In this document: in pieces, positions 8,898 to 18,870 of the stretch
Layout: every line of letters begins with the position of its first letter
Numbering within the stretch: position 1 is the stretch's first letter
Origin: Flavobacteriales bacterium
GTDB taxonomy: Bacteria > Bacteroidota > Bacteroidia > Flavobacteriales_F > PHOS-HE28
DNA: 64,000 nt
Direction of reading: 5' to 3'
NCBI GenBank assembly: GCA_016718655.1
Contig: JADKCV010000001.1
Coordinates: forward strand, 310,001-374,000
The notes under the pieces: generated by a model
What the model was told of the DNA's origin: nothing
What the model saw: the letters and a program-made list of their open reading frames with translations, nothing else
Databases searched by the model: none
Program-made: the position numbers and the translations under genes

Positions 8898-9572
8898 ATG
8901 ACAACAGGAGCACATCAAACGACGCCGCGAGTCCCGATCAGGGTCGTCCTCTATGATGATAACCGGGACCTGCGCGACATGTTCCGCTTGCTGGTGGATG
9001 CGCAGCAAGACATGGTATGTGTGGCCGTTCATGCGGACCTGGGACAGGTGATGCGCGACCTGGATGCCGCCAAACCGGATGTCATTGTCATGGACATCCA
9101 GATGCCGGGAATGAACGGAATTGAAGGCGTGCGCGCGATCAAGGGGAGATACCCATCGGCCCGCGTGCTGATGCAGACGGCCTTCGAGGATGAGGACAAC
9201 GTGTTCGACGCCATCTGTGCAGGAGCGAACGGATACATCCTCAAGACCGCCAGCAATGAGGAAATGATGAAGGCGATCCGCGATGTGCATATGGGCGGTT
9301 CGGCGATGACGCCTACCATCGCCTTCAAGGTTTTGGAGCGCTTCAGAGGGCCGGTTGGCGTTCCTGCTGGCCACGAGGAATATGGGCTGAGCGACCGGGA
9401 GAAACAGGTCCTGACCTTGTTGGTCAAGGGACACAGCTACAAGATGATCGCTGCCGAATTGGAGATCAGCTACCACACGGTGGACAGCCATATCCGGAAG
9501 ATCTACGAACGCTTGCATGTCCGCAGCAATGCCGAAGCGGTTAGCAAGGCGGTCAGCAAGCGATTGGTCTGA
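8898..9572 (+). CDS. NarL/LuxR-family response regulator
   Basis: A 224-residue regulator. Its receiver domain (residues ~14-130) carries the phospho-acceptor Asp66 in VIVMDIQMPGMNG, acidic residues YDDN near the start, and the conserved Lys in YILKTASNEE. A LuxR-type helix-turn-helix follows (residues ~155-218; LSDREKQVLTLLVKGHSYKMIAAEL is the hallmark). It lies 94 bp downstream of the propeller sensor kinase on the same strand, so the two most likely form one phosphorelay. Target genes cannot be told from the window. Confidence 0.93.
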   Translation: MTTGAHQTTPRVPIRVVLYDDNRDLRDMFRLLVDAQQDMVCVAVHADLGQVMRDLDAAKPDVIVMDIQMPGMNGIEGVRAIKGRYPSARVLMQTAFEDEDNVFDAICAGANGYILKTASNEEMMKAIRDVHMGGSAMTPTIAFKVLERFRGPVGVPAGHEEYGLSDREKQVLTLLVKGHSYKMIAAELEISYHTVDSHIRKIYERLHVRSNAEAVSKAVSKRLV

Positions 9573-9957
9573 TCCGGTTAGGGGGTATGAATGGTGGGGT
9601 GCACACGTAGCATTTCTCGCGTGTTCCCATGGCCGACCATTACGCAGTACTGCAACGAAGCGTAGCGATCCACAGTCAGGTACCTCATGCCCGTGGAGGA
9701 CGTGAACAAGCACAAATGTGCTCTCCCTGATCGGAGCGAAGTGAACCCGGACATTCCCTTCCAGAAGCGCTGAACGGCCTTGGGTCCCTCCTGAACATGT
9801 TCACCCGCTACTTGACCGACCGGTCACGGACAGGGTGTCGTTCGTTCTGACGAACACCGAACGGGACGTTCCGAGATCGAACCGAATGGCACGGAAGGTG
9901 TACAGGATGGAAGAGCCACATTGATGCGGCGCTACCTTTCCGACACGAACAACGACC
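9573..9957. other. 385-bp non-coding interval
   Basis: No credible gene on either strand. It holds an imperfect hairpin, GTTCGT-tctg-ACGAAC, near 9840-9855 without a T-tract, and a possible -7 element TACCTTTC at 9933-9940 that would serve the DUF4139 gene starting at 9958. Nothing else recognised. Confidence 0.5.
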
Positions 9958-11590
9958 ATGAACAGGCCTTCGACCTATGCGCTCGGCGCTCTATCCGTAC
10001 TACTTCCACTCCTGGTGCGCTCCGCTGAGGGCGAACGCCCCATCAGCAGCAGGATCACCGAGGCCAAGGTCTTCCTGAGCGGTGCGCAGGTGGGGCGATC
10101 GGCATCAACCACGGTCCCCGTCGGTAGCAGCACGTTGATCTTCACCGGTCTTGCGGAAGCACTCGACCCACAGAGCATCCAAGTGACCGGCAAGGGTGGA
10201 TACAGCGTCCTGAGCGTGAACCATCGGATCAATTACTTGACCGAAAGTCCGAAGAAGAAGGAGATCGCCGACCTGCAGGAGCGGATCAAGGCATTGGAGC
10301 ATGACTGGAACATCGAGAATGGCGTGCAGCAAGTGTGGGTGAACGAAGAGCAGCTGTTGCTCAAGAACAGTGGGATCGGAGGCCAGCAGAACGGACTCAC
10401 GGCGGCTCAACTCCAGGCCGTGAACGACTATGTGCGTGAGCGGATGAAGGCGATGAAGGCGGGATGGCTCGCGCAGGAAGAGAAGAAGCGCAGCATCGGG
10501 GAGGAAGCGGACAAACTGCGCCAACAGCTGGCTCAACTACAGGCACAGGCCCCACGGCCCACGGGTGAGATCGTGGTGGAGATCACTTCAGCGGTGGAGG
10601 TGGCGGCTACCTTCAGCCTCTCCTACTTCGTTCCAAGCGCGGGTTGGACACCCGCCTATGACCTGCGCGCCAAAGGTGTAGGCCAGCCCATCGACCTGCT
10701 GATGAAGGCCCAGGTGACCAATAACACCGGTGAGGATTGGAACAAGGTGGAGTTGAGCTTGAGTAGTGGGAACCCCACGCTAGGAGGTGTGATGCCGACC
10801 TTGAACCCGTGGACGCTTGTACATGCATCGCCCGATGCGCTTGGAGAACTCCTCTTCGCGTGTGCCTCGAAAGGCCACCTCCGACGGAGCCGCACCCGCA
10901 GTCGCCTATTCGGAAATGGCGTTGAAGGAATACGAGGACATGGACGCCAACACCATCGTGACCAACACCGTAGCATACCGCACCACCACTTCGGAGTTCA
11001 TCATCGAGACCCCATTCACGATACCCAGTGATGGTGTGCCGCATACCGTGGGCGTGAAGAACCACAGTATCGCAGCCACCTTCAAGCACTACGCCACGCC
11101 CAAATTGGAAGAGGACGCCTTCCTGTACGCGCGTACCACGGGCTGGGAAGGGCTGAACCTGCTGCCCGGTGAGGCCAACGTGTTCTTCGAAGGCACCTTC
11201 GTTGGGCAGAGTTTCCTGGACCTCGACCAACCGCGTGATACCATGGACATCAGCTTGGGTCGGGACAAGGGAGTGGTGGTGGAGCGGGTGAAGCGGAAGG
11301 CCAGCAACGAGAAGGCCGTGATCGGAGGCAGCCGGACCGTCACCATCGGCTGGGACCTCACCGTGCGCAATACCAAAGGCACCGGCGTTGATCTGGAGGT
11401 GCGTGACCAACACCCGATGAGCCCCCAGAGCGAGATCGAGGTGAAGCTGACGGAGAAAGGGGATGCTGTGGTGAACGAGAACAACGGGATGCTCACCTGG
11501 AATATCTCGCTGGCTTCCAAGGAGACGCGGAAACTAGGCTTCGCCTACACGGTGAAACACCCCAAGGACATGCCCGTGGTGCTCGAGTGA
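9958..11590 (+). CDS. mucoidy inhibitor MuiA family protein (DUF4140/DUF4139), frameshifted
   Basis: Two overlapping frames make one protein of about 543 residues. The first runs from the ATG at 9958 (signal peptide, DUF4140-like N-terminus, coiled coil at ~95-200, start of the DUF4139 beta region up to LGGVMPTLNPWTL). The second carries on from 10820 with YMHRPMRLENSSS to the stop at 11590 (DUF4139: FVGQSFLDL, WDLTVRNTKG). Removing one base between 10816 and 10819 restores the frame, so this is a single inserted base, probably a sequence error. Family members are exported proteins of unclear role named after an exopolysaccharide phenotype. A strong bidirectional terminator follows. Confidence 0.85.
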
Positions 11591-11610
11591 ACCAGGGTGG
11601 ATGAGAACGT

Positions 11611-11639
11611 AGAAGGGCGATCCGGTGGATCGCCCTTCT
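11611..11639. terminator. bidirectional terminator between convergent genes
   Basis: A perfect 13-bp inverted repeat (AGAAGGGCGATCC / GGATCGCCCTTCT) with a 3-nt loop lies between the DUF4139 gene (+) and the desaturase gene (-). AT content at both feet is modest, but position and stem strength support a shared terminator. Confidence 0.75.
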
Positions 11640-11660
11640 GCGTGGTGGATGAGCGCACGA

Positions 11661-12734
11661 TCAAGCCATGCCCACTTGCCGCAGATGCATCAAATGCGAA
11701 CGTAACGCACTGCGCAATGTCGGGAACTCGCGGTACTGCACGTTGAATTCAGCGCATACCTGTTTGAGGCGCTTGTTCAGCTCGGGATAGTGCACGTGGC
11801 TGATGCGTGGGAAGAGGTGGTGTTCAACTTGAAAGTTGAGGCCACCGAATAGCCAGTTCCACACCTTGTTTTGCGTGGCGAAGTTCACCGTGGTGTTCAC
11901 CTGATGGATGGCCCATTCGGCTTCGATGTGATGACCATCGGTGGGTGGATGCACGAATTCGGTCTCCTCCACCACGTGCGCCAATTGGAACACCACGGCG
12001 ATGAAGATACCGGTGACGAATACCATGACACCATAGCCGACCAGAGTGGGGACCACACCCGCGAAGAACATGGGAAGAACGATGAAGATACCGACATAAC
12101 CGATCTTGGTCACCCAGAAAATGATGTGTTCCTTGAGGGACATCGGCTTCATACGGGTGTTGTCGGCGATCTTACCTGTGAAGTACTTCTTCATATCATT
12201 GAAGAATACCCAGAACAGGTATGTGAGGCCGTAAAGCAGGAGACCATAGATGTGCTGGAAACGATGGAACCAGTGTTTCGGCTGGTCGGCGTGCACCCGC
12301 ATCCAAGGCTTGATATCGATGTCATCGTCCATGCCTTCCACATTGGTGAAGGTGTGGTGGTTCTCGTTGTGCTTCATTTTCCAGAAGTGTACACTACCAC
12401 CGAGGAGGTTCAACGAGTGGCCCATCATCTCATTCACCCATTTGCGGCTGCTGTAACTACCATGGGCGCCATCGTGCATCACATTGAAACCGATACTGGC
12501 CAACACAAGACCCAATAAGGCACACAGGCCCAATGACAATACTACCGAAGTGGGCGTGAAGAACACGAGGACCGTATAGAGGCCGACCAAGGCGGTGAGC
12601 AGGATCGCAGTCTTCCAGTACAAGCGGTGATCGCCGGTCTTCTTCAGATTGTTCTCCTTGAAGTACGCCTCCGTGACCTCGCGTAGGCGTTGGAAGAAGA
12701 CAGGGGCAGTACGAGCGAAAGTGGGTTGGGACAT
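11661..12734 (-). CDS. acyl-lipid/acyl-CoA fatty acid desaturase (front-end type, no cytochrome b5)
   Basis: A 357-residue membrane di-iron desaturase. The ATG complement at 12732-12734 gives MSQPTFARTAPVFF; the frame stays open further upstream but that extension is not protein-like. All three histidine boxes are present: HDGAH (87-91), HNENHH (122-127) and QVEHH (302-306). The Q in the third box is typical of front-end (delta-5/delta-6 type) enzymes. Four membrane segments flank the boxes. It introduces a double bond into fatty acyl chains at the inner membrane using O2 and an electron donor; regiospecificity cannot be read from sequence. No cytochrome b5 domain is fused. A TACCTTTG -7 box lies just upstream. 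Confidence 0.92.
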   Translation of the reverse strand: MSQPTFARTAPVFFQRLREVTEAYFKENNLKKTGDHRLYWKTAILLTALVGLYTVLVFFTPTSVVLSLGLCALLGLVLASIGFNVMHDGAHGSYSSRKWVNEMMGHSLNLLGGSVHFWKMKHNENHHTFTNVEGMDDDIDIKPWMRVHADQPKHWFHRFQHIYGLLLYGLTYLFWVFFNDMKKYFTGKIADNTRMKPMSLKEHIIFWVTKIGYVGIFIVLPMFFAGVVPTLVGYGVMVFVTGIFIAVVFQLAHVVEETEFVHPPTDGHHIEAEWAIHQVNTTVNFATQNKVWNWLFGGLNFQVEHHLFPRISHVHYPELNKRLKQVCAEFNVQYREFPTLRSALRSHLMHLRQVGMA

Positions 12735-12758
12735 TTCAGCGGCTCCTATGAAGCGGGG

Positions 12759-12766
12759 CAAAGGTA
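12759..12766 (-). promoter_or_regulatory. -7 promoter element of the desaturase gene
   Basis: On the minus strand this reads TACCTTTG followed by CCCC, matching TAnnTTTG, 24 bp before the desaturase start codon. No convincing -33 TTG at 19 bp was seen. Confidence 0.45.
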
Positions 12767-12929
12767 TGCAGTGATCAAGAACACCCATTCCGAACGGCGT
12801 CCGGCGATCCAAGATCGGTCCCGACCGGAAACCATGACAAAAGCCAGTGACCCGCCTGCTACGGACGACTTTTCGACCGCAACACGGGCAGTTAGTCCTG
12901 TTCGGATCCATCCTTGCGAACTTCGCGCA

Positions 12930-14015
12930 ATGGCCGAACCGCTGAAAGAGATGTTCAACCGGAGCTACTTCGAACGCCTTTCGAAGGAAGTTTCCATATC
13001 CGCGCCTCGTGTGGATGGGGGGCGGTTGTTGAAGGACTTGATGAACGGCAACGCGGGCCGCGAATTGAACGCTCGAATGCGGCACGCGAGCATCACGCTT
13101 GGAACACATCTGCCCTCCGACTACCGCAAAGCGGTCGACGTTCTCAAGGACGTGGCTCCTCGAATGCCCAAGGGCTATACGGCACTGCTCTACCCTGACT
13201 TCGTGGGGCAGTACGGTCAAGACGAACCGTGGTTCTCACTTGAAGCGTTGAAGTATTTCACCTCGTTCGGTTCCTCGGAGTTCGCCGTACGCGAATTCTT
13301 CCGACGTGATGCGCAGGGCACGTTGAAGGTGATGCGCACCTGGGCTGAAGACGACGACGAACATGTGCGTCGTTTGGCTTCAGAAGGGAGCCGGCCACGA
13401 CTCCCGTGGTCGTTCCGCCTCGACGCAGTGCTGAAGGACCCGCGGCTCACCACCCCGATCCTGGAACGGCTGCGCACCGACGATTCGCTGTATGTCCGCA
13501 AGTCTGTGGCGAACCACTTGAACGACTTCAGCAAGGACCACGCGAAATACGTGGTCGATCTGTTGAGCTCGTGGGATCTGAAGCATCCGCATACCGCCTG
13601 GATCGCGAAACACGCCAGTCGCACGTTGATCAAAGCCGGGCATGTGGATGCGTTGGCGCTGTTCGCGTTCGACAGCAAGGTGAAGGTGCGCGTAGATGAC
13701 CTGCGGATCTCACCGGAGCGATTGAAGCTCGGCGATACCCTTGCGTTCAGCTTCACCGTGACTTCAAAAGGCACGCGCCCGCAGCAACTCGTAGTCGACT
13801 ATGCCATCCACTACCGGAAAGCCGGTGGCGGCACCTCGCGCAAGGTCTTCAAATTGAAGGAGGTCGAACTCGGGCCACGCGCCTCGTTGCACATTACCAA
13901 ACGCCAGCGCATCGTCGACTTCAGCACGCGGAAGCACTATCCGGGCGAGCACGTGGTGGAGGTGATGGTGAATGGGAAGGTGCGCGCCCAGGCCTCGTTC
14001 GACTTGAAGGTTTGA
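12930..14015 (+). CDS. DNA alkylation repeat protein (AlkC/AlkD-like HEAT-repeat glycosylase family)
   Basis: A 361-residue protein built from HEAT-like helical repeats. Start ATG 12930 (MAEPLKEMFNRSYFERL) is the usual start in this family; the frame is open upstream but the extra 80 residues do not look real. Repeat elements include FFRRDAQGTLKVMRTWAEDD, EGSRPRLPWSF and LYVRKSVANHLND, the last being the DNA-binding repeat signature. The C-terminal ~85 residues look like a beta-sandwich domain (LKLGDTLAFSFTVTSKGT), as in AlkC-type members. Such proteins remove alkylated bases such as 3-methyladenine. Divergent from the desaturase, with 195 bp between the starts. Substrate specificity is unproven. 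Confidence 0.82.
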   Translation: MAEPLKEMFNRSYFERLSKEVSISAPRVDGGRLLKDLMNGNAGRELNARMRHASITLGTHLPSDYRKAVDVLKDVAPRMPKGYTALLYPDFVGQYGQDEPWFSLEALKYFTSFGSSEFAVREFFRRDAQGTLKVMRTWAEDDDEHVRRLASEGSRPRLPWSFRLDAVLKDPRLTTPILERLRTDDSLYVRKSVANHLNDFSKDHAKYVVDLLSSWDLKHPHTAWIAKHASRTLIKAGHVDALALFAFDSKVKVRVDDLRISPERLKLGDTLAFSFTVTSKGTRPQQLVVDYAIHYRKAGGGTSRKVFKLKEVELGPRASLHITKRQRIVDFSTRKHYPGEHVVEVMVNGKVRAQASFDLKV

Positions 14016-14083
14016 ACCACCTCTCACACCAACGAGTTGCGTATCCATCTTTCGATACACCTTCGCATTACCATCCCGTGCAC

Positions 14084-15904
14084 ATGAAGCCTACCAAACT
14101 CCTGTCCGTCGTTGCTGTTCTCGCAGCGTGCCAAACCCCCACGCGCACCGAAGACCCCAACGAATTCCTCCGCCGCCATGTGGAGACCGGCTTGTGCAAC
14201 GCCGTCTTCATCGAAGGCGACAGCACCTGGACCATCGAGGAACGCATGAAGCACTATGGCGTGCCCGGCATGAGCATCGCCATCATCGACGACTTCAAGA
14301 TCGCGTGGACGAGGACCTATGGCGTGATGGACAGCGCGAGCATGCGACCGGTGACCGACAGCACCTTGTTCCAGGCCGCCTCCATCAGCAAGCCGGTGTT
14401 CACCATGGCGGTGTTAAAGCTCGCCGAGTTGGGCGCCCTGAAGCTCGATGAGGACGTGAACGCCATGCTTACCTCGTGGAAGATCCCGGAGAATGCGTAC
14501 ACGGCGACGGAGAAAGTCACGCTGAAGCGCCTGCTGGGCCATGTGGCCGGCACCACCGTGCACGGCTTCCCTGGTTATGCTCCGGGTGATCCGCTCCCGA
14601 CCTTGGTGAACATCCTGAACGGCGAAGCACCGGCGAATACGCCACCCATCGTGGTCGATCAAACGCCGGGAAGCAATTGGCGCTATTCCGGTGGAGGCTA
14701 TTGCGTGGCCGCCCAGGTGATCCTCGATGCGAAGGGTGGCACCATTCCCGGGCATATGCGCGACCTGGTGTTAGGTCCGCTGGGCATGTCGCGCAGCACG
14801 TACGAGCAACCGATACCAGCGGCCATGGCCCACAACGCGGCCAGCGGTTACCTGCCGGACCGCTCACTGGTCAAGGGGAATTGGCACGTGTACCCGGAGT
14901 ATTCACCGGATGGACTGTGGACCACGCCCACCGACCTCGCGCGGTTCGTCATCGACCTGCAGCGCTCGGTGACGTCCGACAGCGGCAAGGTGCTGAGCCG
15001 CGCCACCGCTGCGCAGATGGTGGAACCCTTGCTAGCGCCGTACGGTGCTGTCGGCATGGGGCTGGAAGACAAGAATGGCGAGCGCTATTTCGACCACGGC
15101 GGCTGGAACGAGGGTTTCTGCAGCTGGGTCGTCGGGCACGTGAAGAACGGGAAAGGTGCGGTGGTCATGGTCAATGGCAATAACATGGACATCCTCGGTG
15201 AAGTGGGGCGCTCCATCGCTCGGGCCTACGACTGGCCGGAGTTCGTTCCGCATTACAAAGAGCAACCTCTTGATGCCAGCTTATTGGATGCGCTCACCGG
15301 ACGCTACCGTGTGGGTAGCGATGACATGGTGACGATCACGCGCAACGGCAACAAGTTGATCAGGCAACCGCTCAATGAGGAGGCGAATGAGATCGTACAC
15401 GTCGGCGACCACGTGTTCGTGAGCCGCTTGGACCAGCGCTTCCGGAAGTTCGTGAAGGACTCCACCGGTGAGATGACCGTACAAGTGATGGATGCCATCG
15501 ACGCCAAGGAGTTCTTCACTCTGCGGCGCATGAAGGACGATGAGCACGTTCCGTTCGAGCACGTGCTGAACGGTGACCGGGAGGCGGCTGTTAAGGCTTA
15601 TGCCGCTTTGAAAGCCGCTGACCCGGCGGATGAGGCCGTGAACGAGGAAGCACTCAACAACCTCGGCTATGGACTGATGAACGAGGCCAAGGTCCAACCA
15701 GCGCAGCACATCTTCTACGTGAACATGCAACTGTATCCGAAGAGCGCGAACGTGCACGACAGCTACGCGGAAGCCTGCCTGAAGCTCGGGGATAAGAAGC
15801 AAGCGCTGGAATACTACAAGCGCGCCGCGGCGATGGATGCGAAGAACACGAACGCGGCGCGGGTCGCAGCGGAGCTGGAGAAGGAAGGCGTAGTGGTGAG
15901 GTAA
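14084..15904 (+). CDS. lipoprotein serine hydrolase (beta-lactamase/DD-peptidase fold) with TPR tail
   Basis: A 606-residue class C beta-lactamase-family protein. ATG 14084 gives a lipoprotein signal (MKPTKLLSVVAVLAAC, lipid Cys16). The catalytic SxxK motif is SISK at residues 100-103; the second motif is YSG at 201-203 (instead of YxN), and the third is the HGG region (YFDHGGWNEGF). Residues ~430-500 are a beta domain, and the C-terminal ~100 residues hold TPR-like repeats (LNNLGYGLMNEAKVQPAQ, KQALEYYKRAAAMDAKN). It probably acts as a periplasm-facing or surface esterase or peptidase; beta-lactam hydrolysis should not be assumed. Converges on the ankyrin gene 18 bp away. Confidence 0.88.
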   Translation: MKPTKLLSVVAVLAACQTPTRTEDPNEFLRRHVETGLCNAVFIEGDSTWTIEERMKHYGVPGMSIAIIDDFKIAWTRTYGVMDSASMRPVTDSTLFQAASISKPVFTMAVLKLAELGALKLDEDVNAMLTSWKIPENAYTATEKVTLKRLLGHVAGTTVHGFPGYAPGDPLPTLVNILNGEAPANTPPIVVDQTPGSNWRYSGGGYCVAAQVILDAKGGTIPGHMRDLVLGPLGMSRSTYEQPIPAAMAHNAASGYLPDRSLVKGNWHVYPEYSPDGLWTTPTDLARFVIDLQRSVTSDSGKVLSRATAAQMVEPLLAPYGAVGMGLEDKNGERYFDHGGWNEGFCSWVVGHVKNGKGAVVMVNGNNMDILGEVGRSIARAYDWPEFVPHYKEQPLDASLLDALTGRYRVGSDDMVTITRNGNKLIRQPLNEEANEIVHVGDHVFVSRLDQRFRKFVKDSTGEMTVQVMDAIDAKEFFTLRRMKDDEHVPFEHVLNGDREAAVKAYAALKAADPADEAVNEEALNNLGYGLMNEAKVQPAQHIFYVNMQLYPKSANVHDSYAEACLKLGDKKQALEYYKRAAAMDAKNTNAARVAAELEKEGVVVR

Positions 15905-15922
15905 CGGATACGAATTGCTCGC

Positions 15923-16450
15923 TCACGGTAACGGGTACTTCATCTCCGTGAGTCCCAGCTCCTGGATGTGCTCCAAGAGCTCCTTCGCGGGTTCACCTCC
16001 ACGAGTGGCGTGATGCAATAGCGTGAGTCCGTGGGGGCCCTTGGATCGCAGCAGGTGCGGGTAGGCCGCCAATTGTGCTTTCACCACGGCGGTATGCCCG
16101 AGCATGGTGAGCACGAAGATGTTCGCGCGCGCGCCTTGCCCGATCAGGTATTCAGCGATCTCACGGTCACCCACGTGTCCGGCGCCTTCCAAGGCCGTCT
16201 CGAAATCGCCGCCGCCGACATCCCAGCTCGCGTTCAACAAGCCAGGCCGTTCCTTCAGCATGCGCTGCACTTCCGGCAGGTTGTTGTGTCCTACGCGAAC
16301 GAATTCCTTCACCAGGTCCGGCTGAAGTTGAGAGGGCTTCACAGGTGTCATTGGTTCGTGCGCGCCCGATCGTCTTGGCAGAAAGAGGGCGCTACTGCCC
16401 AGCAGCGGGAGACCCAGGGCCGTGGTGGCGATGAAGCGTCGGCGTTCCAT
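15923..16450 (-). CDS. ankyrin-repeat protein with Tat-like signal
   Basis: A 175-residue exported protein. The N-terminus ERRRFIATTALGLPLLGSSA resembles a twin-arginine signal (RRxF followed by a hydrophobic stretch). The mature part has two to three ankyrin repeats (GAGHVGDREIAEYLIGQGA, TMLGHTAVVKAQLAAYPHLL, HGLTLLHHATRGGE), which mediate protein-protein contact. It starts 11 bp downstream of the orphan permease stop on the same strand and could be cotranscribed with it. No enzymatic motif; partner unknown. Confidence 0.82.
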   Translation of the reverse strand: MERRRFIATTALGLPLLGSSALFLPRRSGAHEPMTPVKPSQLQPDLVKEFVRVGHNNLPEVQRMLKERPGLLNASWDVGGGDFETALEGAGHVGDREIAEYLIGQGARANIFVLTMLGHTAVVKAQLAAYPHLLRSKGPHGLTLLHHATRGGEPAKELLEHIQELGLTEMKYPLP

Positions 16451-16461
16451 GATCGTTCAAG

Positions 16462-18870
16462 CTATTCGTGGCGTAGTGCCTTCACCGGATCTGTTTGCGC
16501 TGCAAGGATCGCCCGGAAACTCACCGTGAAGGTGGCGATCAATAGCACGACCAGTCCTGCACCCAGGAAGACGAGCGGTTCGATGTGCGTCCGAAAGGCG
16601 AAATTCTCCAGCCAGCGGCCTACCCCGAACCACGCGAGCGGGATAGCCAATACGGCCCCGACAAGAACAAGGAGAAGGAAATCACGCGTGACCATCCACG
16701 TGATCCGGATCGCGTCGGCGCCCATCACCTTGCGGATGCCGATCTCGCGTGTACGCTTCTCCGCTGTCCAGCTGGCCAATGCGAAAAGACCCAGGCAGGC
16801 GATGAACACTGCGAGCAGGGAGAAGATGCCCACGAGGTCCGCAAGTCGCCCTTGCGCTTCGTACTGTCCATCGAGCTGATCTTCAAGGAACTGGTATTCG
16901 AAAGGGAACTCCGTGGTTCGCGCGTTCCACTTCTCCCGTGCAGCCGCGATGACCGGCGCGGGATCACCGGCCTCGATACGCAGGTAGATATAGCGCAGCC
17001 ATTGTGTCACTTGGTCGGGGTTGGTCATGTCGAACACGAACGGTTGCACGGCCTTGAACAAGGGGTCGAAGGTGAAATCCTTCGCGACACCGATGATGCG
17101 CTCTTCGCCATGTGGTGTGTCCATGCGTTCACCAATGGCTTTGGATGGGTCCTCCGGATGCAACTGCTCAGCGAAGGTCTCGTTGATGATCACGCTGAGG
17201 GAGTCATCCCCGGGGAAATCGCGTGAGAACCAGCGTCCGGCGCGGAGCTCGATGTCCATCACTTGCTGGAACTCGGGGTTCACATAGAGCGAGGGCAGAT
17301 AGGTCCACTTGCCTTGCTCCATGGTACCCCAGTTGAACTCGTGCGTGTTGTGCTTCTTCCCGATGATGTCGTTGGCCCAACTCACGGCCTTCACGCCAGC
17401 GATGTTCTTCAGTTCCGGGTAGACCGCGAGATAGACGTTCGCCATGGGACCACGCACAGGGATCAACATCACCCGCTCCTTCGTGAAACCGAGATCGACC
17501 GACCGCAAGTGGTCATGCTGCCTTTTGACGAAGACGGTCCCGATGATCAGCACCAATGCGATGGCGAACTGGACCACGACAAGCCCTTTGCGAAGTAGTT
17601 GTCCGCGGGAAGTTCCCCCGCTATTGCCCTTCAAGACCACAGCTGGCTGGAAGGAGGACAAGAAGAACGCCGGGTACATGCCACTGAGCAAACCGACCAG
17701 CACGGCGATCCCTAGAACACCCGACATCAACCCGGACGGCACAGGAATGGTCTCTCCGGTCAACGCATTGAACGCTGGCATCAGCAAATGGATCAGCACC
17801 AAGGCGATCAAGGCGGCGAGCAAACTCATCAGCACACTTTCAAGCAGGAACTGACCGATGAGCTGTCCGCGCGTAGCACCCGCGGCTTTGCGGACACCCA
17901 CTTCACGCGCTCGGTATGCGCTGCGCGCAGTGGCCAGGTTCATGAAGTTGACACCCGCGAGCACGATGATGAAGAAACCGATGACCCACAGGATATTCAC
18001 ACTGCCCACATCCCCGTTCTGCTGCATCTCGAAATCCAATTTGCTGGTCAGGTGGATGTCTACAAGTGGTTGCAACTCATGTCCCACTTGATCCTTCAGG
18101 AAATCGGGGTAGTACTTTTGGATGAAGGCCGGAAAGACACGATCGACCTCCGCTTTCGTGACACCCTCATTCAACCGGACATAGGTCCAACATGGATTCC
18201 AAACCCAGTTGTTCCGTTCGATGTTCTGCCAGAACTGCAGGATCGTACCGAAGCTCACCAAGCCCTCGAATCGGATATGCGAATTCCTAGGGATCTCACC
18301 GAGAATACCCGTGACCTGCACATCCATGGAGCCATCCCACTTCATCATCTTCCCCATCGGATCGGCATCGCCGAAGTACTTCTTCGCCAGTTCTTGTGAA
18401 AGGACAATGCTGCCGGGCTTGGCCAGTGCGGTCTTGGGATCGCCTACACGAAGGGGGTAGTTGAAGATCTCGAACACCGTACTGTCCACCAGGTAAAGGC
18501 CACTTTCAGTGAACAGCTTGTTCGTGCTCAGGCTGTCGCCCACCTTCAGCACATGCTGCGGGTCCTGAAAATCGAACCAACGGCATTGTGCTTCGATGAG
18601 TTCCGGATGATCACCGTGCAACGTAGGACCGAGTCCGAAGACCATGCTGCTTGAATGTTCACCCTGCCCTTCCGCTTCGATCTCGCCCACTACGCGATAC
18701 ACGCGCTCATGGTGTGGTACGAAGCGATCAAAACCGCGTTGATACCGGACGTACAACCCGATCAGTACGAAACAGGCGATACCTGTGGCCAGACCCAGCA
18801 GGTTGATCAGCGTATAGAGCTTCTGTTTCCAGAGGTTCCGGAGGCCGGTGAGGAAGAGGTTCTTCAGCAT
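16462..18870 (-). CDS. FtsX/MacB-family ABC transporter permease (orphan)
   Basis: An 802-residue permease starting at 18870 (MLKNLFLTGLRNLWKQKLYT). It has the Bacteroidota double layout: membrane helix at ~20-42, a periplasmic MacB-type core domain, three helices at ~280-420 (including FMNLATARSAYRAREVGVRKAAGATRGQLI cut into its coupling region), another helix, a second periplasmic domain, and three C-terminal helices (EIGIRKVMGADAIRITWMV coupling helix). Such proteins work by mechanotransmission rather than solute transport. No ATPase or adaptor gene is adjacent; the nearest candidate ATPase is at 29.6-30.3 kb. An ankyrin gene follows by 11 bp. Confidence 0.88.
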   Translation of the reverse strand: MLKNLFLTGLRNLWKQKLYTLINLLGLATGIACFVLIGLYVRYQRGFDRFVPHHERVYRVVGEIEAEGQGEHSSSMVFGLGPTLHGDHPELIEAQCRWFDFQDPQHVLKVGDSLSTNKLFTESGLYLVDSTVFEIFNYPLRVGDPKTALAKPGSIVLSQELAKKYFGDADPMGKMMKWDGSMDVQVTGILGEIPRNSHIRFEGLVSFGTILQFWQNIERNNWVWNPCWTYVRLNEGVTKAEVDRVFPAFIQKYYPDFLKDQVGHELQPLVDIHLTSKLDFEMQQNGDVGSVNILWVIGFFIIVLAGVNFMNLATARSAYRAREVGVRKAAGATRGQLIGQFLLESVLMSLLAALIALVLIHLLMPAFNALTGETIPVPSGLMSGVLGIAVLVGLLSGMYPAFFLSSFQPAVVLKGNSGGTSRGQLLRKGLVVVQFAIALVLIIGTVFVKRQHDHLRSVDLGFTKERVMLIPVRGPMANVYLAVYPELKNIAGVKAVSWANDIIGKKHNTHEFNWGTMEQGKWTYLPSLYVNPEFQQVMDIELRAGRWFSRDFPGDDSLSVIINETFAEQLHPEDPSKAIGERMDTPHGEERIIGVAKDFTFDPLFKAVQPFVFDMTNPDQVTQWLRYIYLRIEAGDPAPVIAAAREKWNARTTEFPFEYQFLEDQLDGQYEAQGRLADLVGIFSLLAVFIACLGLFALASWTAEKRTREIGIRKVMGADAIRITWMVTRDFLLLVLVGAVLAIPLAWFGVGRWLENFAFRTHIEPLVFLGAGLVVLLIATFTVSFRAILAAQTDPVKALRHE

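Noticed and set aside
12690..12929. N-terminal extension of the DNA alkylation repeat protein to 12690
   Set aside because: It would overlap the desaturase gene and its promoter; residues are low-complexity and the family start matches MAEPLKEMF at 12930.
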